Assembly (NCBI GenBank): GCA_022712235.1
Contig: JALAGW010000292.1
Coordinates: 1 to 35,466, forward strand
Direction: 5' to 3'
Length of the DNA: 35,466 bases
From: Brevundimonas sp.
GTDB lineage: Bacteria > Pseudomonadota > Alphaproteobacteria > Caulobacterales > Caulobacteraceae
A model generated the notes under the pieces. It was not told where the DNA came from. It searched no databases and saw nothing but the letters and a program-made list of their open reading frames with translations. The position numbers were made by a program, and so were the translations under genes. Below are positions 32,505-35,466 of this stretch, piece by piece. Positions within the stretch are counted from its first letter, which is position 1. Each line of letters starts with the position of its first letter.

Positions 32505-33194
32505 ATGAGCACTGAACGCGATCTGGAAGGCTGGACCATCGCCTTCGACCTGGACGGCACCCTGGTGGACTCGGCGCCCGACCTGATCGGCACGCTGAAC
32601 CGAATGCTGGCGCAGTACGAGCTGCCGTCCGTGCCCATGTCCTCGGCCCGGCATCTGGTCGGGCATGGGGCCATGGCCCTGCTGCGTCACGGCTTCATGG
32701 AGGCGGGCGCCGTCTGGGACGAGGCCCACGCCCCCGGCCTGTTCGAGCGCTTCATCGAAGACTATCTGGCCCATATCGCCGACGAGAGCGCCGTGTTTGA
32801 CGGCGTGGTCCCCGCGCTGGAGCGGCTGGCCGCGCGCGGCGCCATCCTGTGCGTCGCCACCAACAAGCGCACCGACCTGTCGGTCGCCCTGATCGAGGCG
32901 CTGGACCTGACCAAGCATTTCGCCTTCATCGCCGGGCCAGACGCGGTATCGGCCCGCAAGCCCAGCGGCGCCCATATTCATGAGGCGGTGCGGAAGGCCG
33001 GCGGCGATCCCGCGCGCTGCGTCATGGTCGGCGACAGCACCACGGACACCAGGGCGGCCAAGGATGCGGGCGTGGCCTGCATCGTCGTCGGATTCGGCTA
33101 CAACGACGTGCCGCGCGAGGAGTTGGGCGGTGATGTGGTGATCGACCACTACGACGGCTTCGAGGCCGCGTTGGCCGAGGTGATGGGCGCGTGA
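32505..33194 (+). CDS. gph: Phosphoglycolate phosphatase (HAD family)
   Basis: A HAD hydrolase that removes phosphate from 2-phosphoglycolate. Its 229 residues contain motif I IAFDLDGTLVDSAPDL, motif II CVATNKRTDL, the Lys of motif III in ARKPSGAHIHEAV and motif IV VMVGDSTTDTRAAKDAGV. The cap domain sits between residues 25 and 90. The frame is open far upstream, but ATG at 32505 with GGGAGA before it and the family N-terminus fix the start. The stop overlaps the next gene (GTGA). Exact substrate is by family only. Confidence 0.92.
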   Translation: MSTERDLEGWTIAFDLDGTLVDSAPDLIGTLNRMLAQYELPSVPMSSARHLVGHGAMALLRHGFMEAGAVWDEAHAPGLFERFIEDYLAHIADESAVFDGVVPALERLAARGAILCVATNKRTDLSVALIEALDLTKHFAFIAGPDAVSARKPSGAHIHEAVRKAGGDPARCVMVGDSTTDTRAAKDAGVACIVVGFGYNDVPREELGGDVVIDHYDGFEAALAEVMGA

Positions 33195-33520
33195 ACATGA
33201 GCGCCAAAAACTTCTACCTGGCCATGGCGGTGATCGGGACCGTGGTCCCCTGGCTGTTCTTCGGCTCCTTCTTCGCCCTGAACGGGTTGGATATTCCGCT
33301 CTTTCTGAAGTCGCTGTTCGTCAACGGCGCCGCCGGCGGCTTCTCCGCCGACGTGCTGATCACCATCGTCATATTCTGGGTGTGGTCGTGGCGGGATGCG
33401 ACCCGGCACAGGATCGCGCGCTGGTGGCTGGTGCTGCCGGCCAGCTTCTGCGTGGGGCTGTCGCTGGCTCTGCCGCTCTATCTGTATTTGCGCGAGCGAG
33501 CTAAAAGCCAGAAAAACTAA
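33191..33520 (+). CDS. DUF2834 membrane protein
   Basis: A 109-residue protein with three hydrophobic helices (about residues 7-30, 52-67 and 77-100). The pattern FYLAMAVIGTVVPWLFFGSFF, then GFSADVLITIVIFWVWSWRDA, fits the DUF2834 family of unknown role. GTG at 33191 overlaps the gph stop, and an ATG six bases on is also possible. Co-translated with gph. Confidence 0.85.
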   Translation: MNMSAKNFYLAMAVIGTVVPWLFFGSFFALNGLDIPLFLKSLFVNGAAGGFSADVLITIVIFWVWSWRDATRHRIARWWLVLPASFCVGLSLALPLYLYLRERAKSQKN

Positions 33521-33621
33521 ATGGTGACGCAGAACTTCTCAGCGTCAATCGCTCCCGTTCCTGTTGCCGTCCGCGCGCATGGGAAACACATAGACCGACC
33601 CGTTCCTCCCCAAGGGTCGTC

Positions 33622-34911
33622 ATGTTCCGTCGCTTCTTCGCCATCCCCCTCTGGCAGCGCACCGCCGCCGGTTTCGCCCTGGGCATCATCGCCGGCCTGA
33701 TCCTGCGCGAGCAGGCGACCGTCTGGCTGCAGCCGATCGGCGACGTCTATCTGAACCTGATCCGCATGGTGGTGGCGCCCCTGGTGCTGTTCACCATCGC
33801 CAGTTCGATCGCCAAGCTGGGCGAAGGCGTGGGCGCGGTGCGGCTGGGAGTGCGGACCATCGTCTGGTTCGCGATCACCTCTCTGCTGGCGGTGCTGGTC
33901 GGTTTCGCCTTCGGGCACATCATCAATCCGGGCGTCGGCCTGGCTGACCTGCCGCTGGGCGAGGTCAAGGAACGGGTGATCCCGACGCCGCTGCAGGTGC
34001 TGCTGGGCGTGGTGCCGACCAATCCCTTCGCCTCCCTGGCCGAAGGCAAGGTGCTGCAGATCATCTTCTTCTCGGCTCTGCTGGGCGCGGCCCTGGTGGC
34101 GCTGGGCGACAGGGCGCAGAATGCACGCAGGCTGGTGGACGAAGGGGCGGCCCTGATCTTCCGCATCACCCGCTGGGTGATCCAGCTGACGCCGTTCGGC
34201 GTGTTCGGCCTGATCGGTTCGGTCGTCGGCGGCTATGGCTGGGAGGCCCTGCTGCCGCTGGGCAAGTTCATCTTCGCCATCTACGCCGCCTGCCTGTTCC
34301 ACATCCTGATCGTCTATTCGGGCCTGCTGAAGCTGCATGGCCTGAAGGTCCGCAGCTTCTTCCGCGGGGCCTTCGCGGCCCAGCAGACGGCCTTCGCCAC
34401 CTCGTCGTCGCTGGGGACCCTGCCGATCACCCTGCGCCAGACGGTCGAGCGCCTGGGCGTGCCGCAGGCCTATGCCGCCTTCGCCGTGCCCCTGGGCGCC
34501 AATGTGAAGATGGACGGCTGCGGCGCCATCTATCCGGCCATCGCCTCGATCTTCATCGCCCAGTATTTCCAGATCGACCTGACCCTGACGCAATACGTCC
34601 TGATCGGCCTGACGGCGGTGCTGGGATCGCTGGGGACCGCAGGCGTGCCGGGGACCAGCATCGTCATGCTGACCCTGACCCTGTCGACGGCGGGCCTGCC
34701 GCTGGAAGGCATCGGCTATATCGTCGCCATCGACCGGATCATCGACATGATGCGCACCGCCACCAACGTCACCGGCCAGATGGTCGTGCCTGTTCTGGTG
34801 GCGAAGGAGGAAGGCATCCTGAACGAGGACATCTACAACGGTCACGTCGCCTGGCTGCCCGGCGATCCGGAGGCGGAGACGCCTGAAGGGGTCCGCACCG
34901 CCGGTATTTGA
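33622..34911 (+). CDS. Dicarboxylate/amino-acid:cation symporter (DAACS/GltP-like)
   Basis: A secondary transporter of the glutamate/aspartate/C4-dicarboxylate family, 429 residues with eight membrane helices and two re-entrant hairpins. Marks are LNLIRMVVAPLVLFTIASSIA, the HP1 serine motif ATSSSLGTLPITLRQ, HP2 GTAGVPGTSIVMLTL and helix 8 DRIIDMMRTATNVTGQ. Asp, Arg, Thr and Asn expected for substrate binding in helix 8 are present. Two usual sodium ligands differ: NMDGT of helix 7 is here KMDGC, and the Asp after NVTG is Gln. Substrate and coupling ion are therefore open. It stands alone 101 bases after the DUF2834 gene, and a terminator hairpin follows. Confidence 0.93.
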   Translation: MFRRFFAIPLWQRTAAGFALGIIAGLILREQATVWLQPIGDVYLNLIRMVVAPLVLFTIASSIAKLGEGVGAVRLGVRTIVWFAITSLLAVLVGFAFGHIINPGVGLADLPLGEVKERVIPTPLQVLLGVVPTNPFASLAEGKVLQIIFFSALLGAALVALGDRAQNARRLVDEGAALIFRITRWVIQLTPFGVFGLIGSVVGGYGWEALLPLGKFIFAIYAACLFHILIVYSGLLKLHGLKVRSFFRGAFAAQQTAFATSSSLGTLPITLRQTVERLGVPQAYAAFAVPLGANVKMDGCGAIYPAIASIFIAQYFQIDLTLTQYVLIGLTAVLGSLGTAGVPGTSIVMLTLTLSTAGLPLEGIGYIVAIDRIIDMMRTATNVTGQMVVPVLVAKEEGILNEDIYNGHVAWLPGDPEAETPEGVRTAGI

Positions 34912-34917
34912 TCAAAG

Positions 34918-34977
34918 AGGCTTGCCGTCGTCGGAATCGCGGGCTACATCGCGCCTCCCGACGGCCCAAGCCTTTCT
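34918..34977 (+). terminator. Terminator of the symporter gene
   Basis: AGGCTTG-CCGTCG (34918-34930) pairs with CGACGGCCCAAGCCT (34959-34973) with a two-base bulge, followed by TTCTGATTT. It lies just past the symporter stop and before tRNA-Val. Confidence 0.65.
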
Positions 34978-34997
34978 GATTTGGCCGTTACTGCGCT

Positions 34998-35072
34998 GGA
35001 CGCGTAGCTCAGCGGGAGAGCACCTCGTTCACACCGAGGGGGTCACAGGTTCAATCCCTGTCGCGTCCACCA
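34998..35072 (+). tRNA. tRNA-Val (anticodon CAC)
   Basis: A 75-base cloverleaf. The acceptor GGACGCG pairs with CGCGTCC, then A and encoded CCA. The D arm is GCTCAGCGGGAGAGC. The anticodon stem CCTCG/CGAGG holds loop TTCACAC, giving anticodon CAC for GTG codons. The T arm is ACAGGTTCAATCCCTGT. A TTTTT run follows directly and probably ends transcription. Confidence 0.97.
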
Positions 35073-35148
35073 TTTTTCCCCTTCCCTTACAACAAGATAG
35101 ACCCCGTCGATCGGGCCTTGCCATTGGATGCCTAAGGCTTGACCTCGT

Positions 35149-35170
35149 TAGGGGGGCGCTAGGGGGGCGC
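35149..35170. repeat. 11-bp tandem repeat downstream of tRNA-Val
   Basis: TAGGGGGGCGC occurs twice back to back (35149-35159 and 35160-35170). It lies about 75 bases past the tRNA gene in a gene-free stretch (35073-35274) where I see no other feature. Confidence 0.6.
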
Positions 35171-35274
35171 CGAAAACCTCGCTCAAAACGGCGTTTCAGG
35201 CTGTTTCAAGCAAGATTTCGCCACGGACAAGCATATTAGCATTGCCATCCAGGCATCCAGCGAAGCGGGTTCAC

Positions 35275-35466
35275 TTAGTCTGGAGCGGACGGAGGTGAAC
35301 TGGTCGCGGCGGGCGGACTCGGAGTCGTCGCGCTTCGGGACGGCGTGGGCCCCGATCCTTGAAGCGCGGGAGCGCCCGGCGCCTCGGTCGCGACCGCGCC
35401 GTTGACCGCCTCGCTGGACGACGCTGACGTCCCCGGCCCAGTGGGAACATCGGTCAAGGCCCCCAC
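35275..35466 (-). CDS. C-terminal tail of an unknown protein (5' end outside window)
   Basis: An open frame enters from the right edge and stops at TAA 35275-35277. The 63 visible residues are low-complexity, rich in Pro, Ser, Thr and Ala (for example PGTSASSSEAVNGAVATEAP and PSRSATTPSPPAATSSPPSAPD). This looks like a flexible tail, such as the end of an exported or envelope protein. The frame could also be spurious because of the high GC content; no domain is visible. Confidence 0.4.
   Translation of the reverse strand: MGALTDVPTGPGTSASSSEAVNGAVATEAPGAPALQGSGPTPSRSATTPSPPAATSSPPSAPD

Overview
This window is a GC-rich chromosomal segment of an alphaproteobacterium. The best guess is Caulobacteraceae, probably Brevundimonas or a close relative. 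The guess rests on gene order (ihfA-merR, fabH-plsX-DUF177-cytochrome bc1 chaperone, glyA-nrdR-rib genes-nusB-thiL), on a TonB-dependent receptor of the Caulobacter/Xanthomonas type, on ALA-synthase-type HemA and on BioR control of biotin synthesis. It is inferred from protein family resemblance, not from a database search. Most of the window is housekeeping DNA with tightly overlapping ATGA/GTGA/TGATG gene junctions.

Layout. 1-1230: the 3'-truncated heme A synthase gene (minus) and two small membrane-protein genes (plus). 1590-5080: a TonB-dependent receptor broken by a -1 frameshift, followed by a secreted propeller-like protein. 5120-7290: a small unknown gene, bioB and its convergent GntR/FCD repressor bioR, with three BioR-type operators. 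7376-11590 (minus): tRNA-Pro, merR-type gene, ihfA, fabH, plsX, DUF177 and the ubiquinol-cytochrome c chaperone. 11674-12207: bamE and a strong terminator. 12210-14360 (minus): proton-pumping pyrophosphatase. 14541-21310 (minus): Tat-exported small protein, thiL, nusB, ribH, ribB(X), ribE, ribD reductase half, nrdR and glyA. 21488-22237 (plus): an IPTL-CTERM surface protein. 22248-24050 (minus): DUF6898 gene, hemA, a Fur-like box and a block of palindromic and tandem repeats. 24051-29205 (minus): sialidase-fold protein, mmsB-like dehydrogenase, two tandem exported methyltransferase-like genes and glutathione reductase. 29460-30413 (plus): an unknown exported protein. 30403-32432 (minus): rpiA and glmU. 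32505-34911 (plus): gph, DUF2834 and a dicarboxylate/amino-acid symporter. 34998-35072: tRNA-Val. The right edge holds the Pro/Ser/Ala-rich C-terminus of an unknown protein.

How the genes work together. The rib block supplies lumazine synthase, DHBP synthase and riboflavin synthase, plus a reductase. However, the GTP cyclohydrolase II half of RibBA is degenerate and the RibD deaminase domain is absent, so two pathway steps must be encoded elsewhere. bioB and bioR form a self-contained biotin-responsive unit. fabH-plsX links fatty-acid and phospholipid initiation.

Most interesting points: a 150-bp palindromic element inserted in frame in ribD; a CTG start for ribH overlapping the ribB stop; a Leu in place of the catalytic His of FabH; a shared promoter/leader-like sequence directly upstream of both ribE and gor; Lys and Gln at expected sodium-site positions of the DAACS transporter; and three near-identical BioR operators, one inside the bioB coding start. 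I found no CRISPR array, prophage or obvious defence system.
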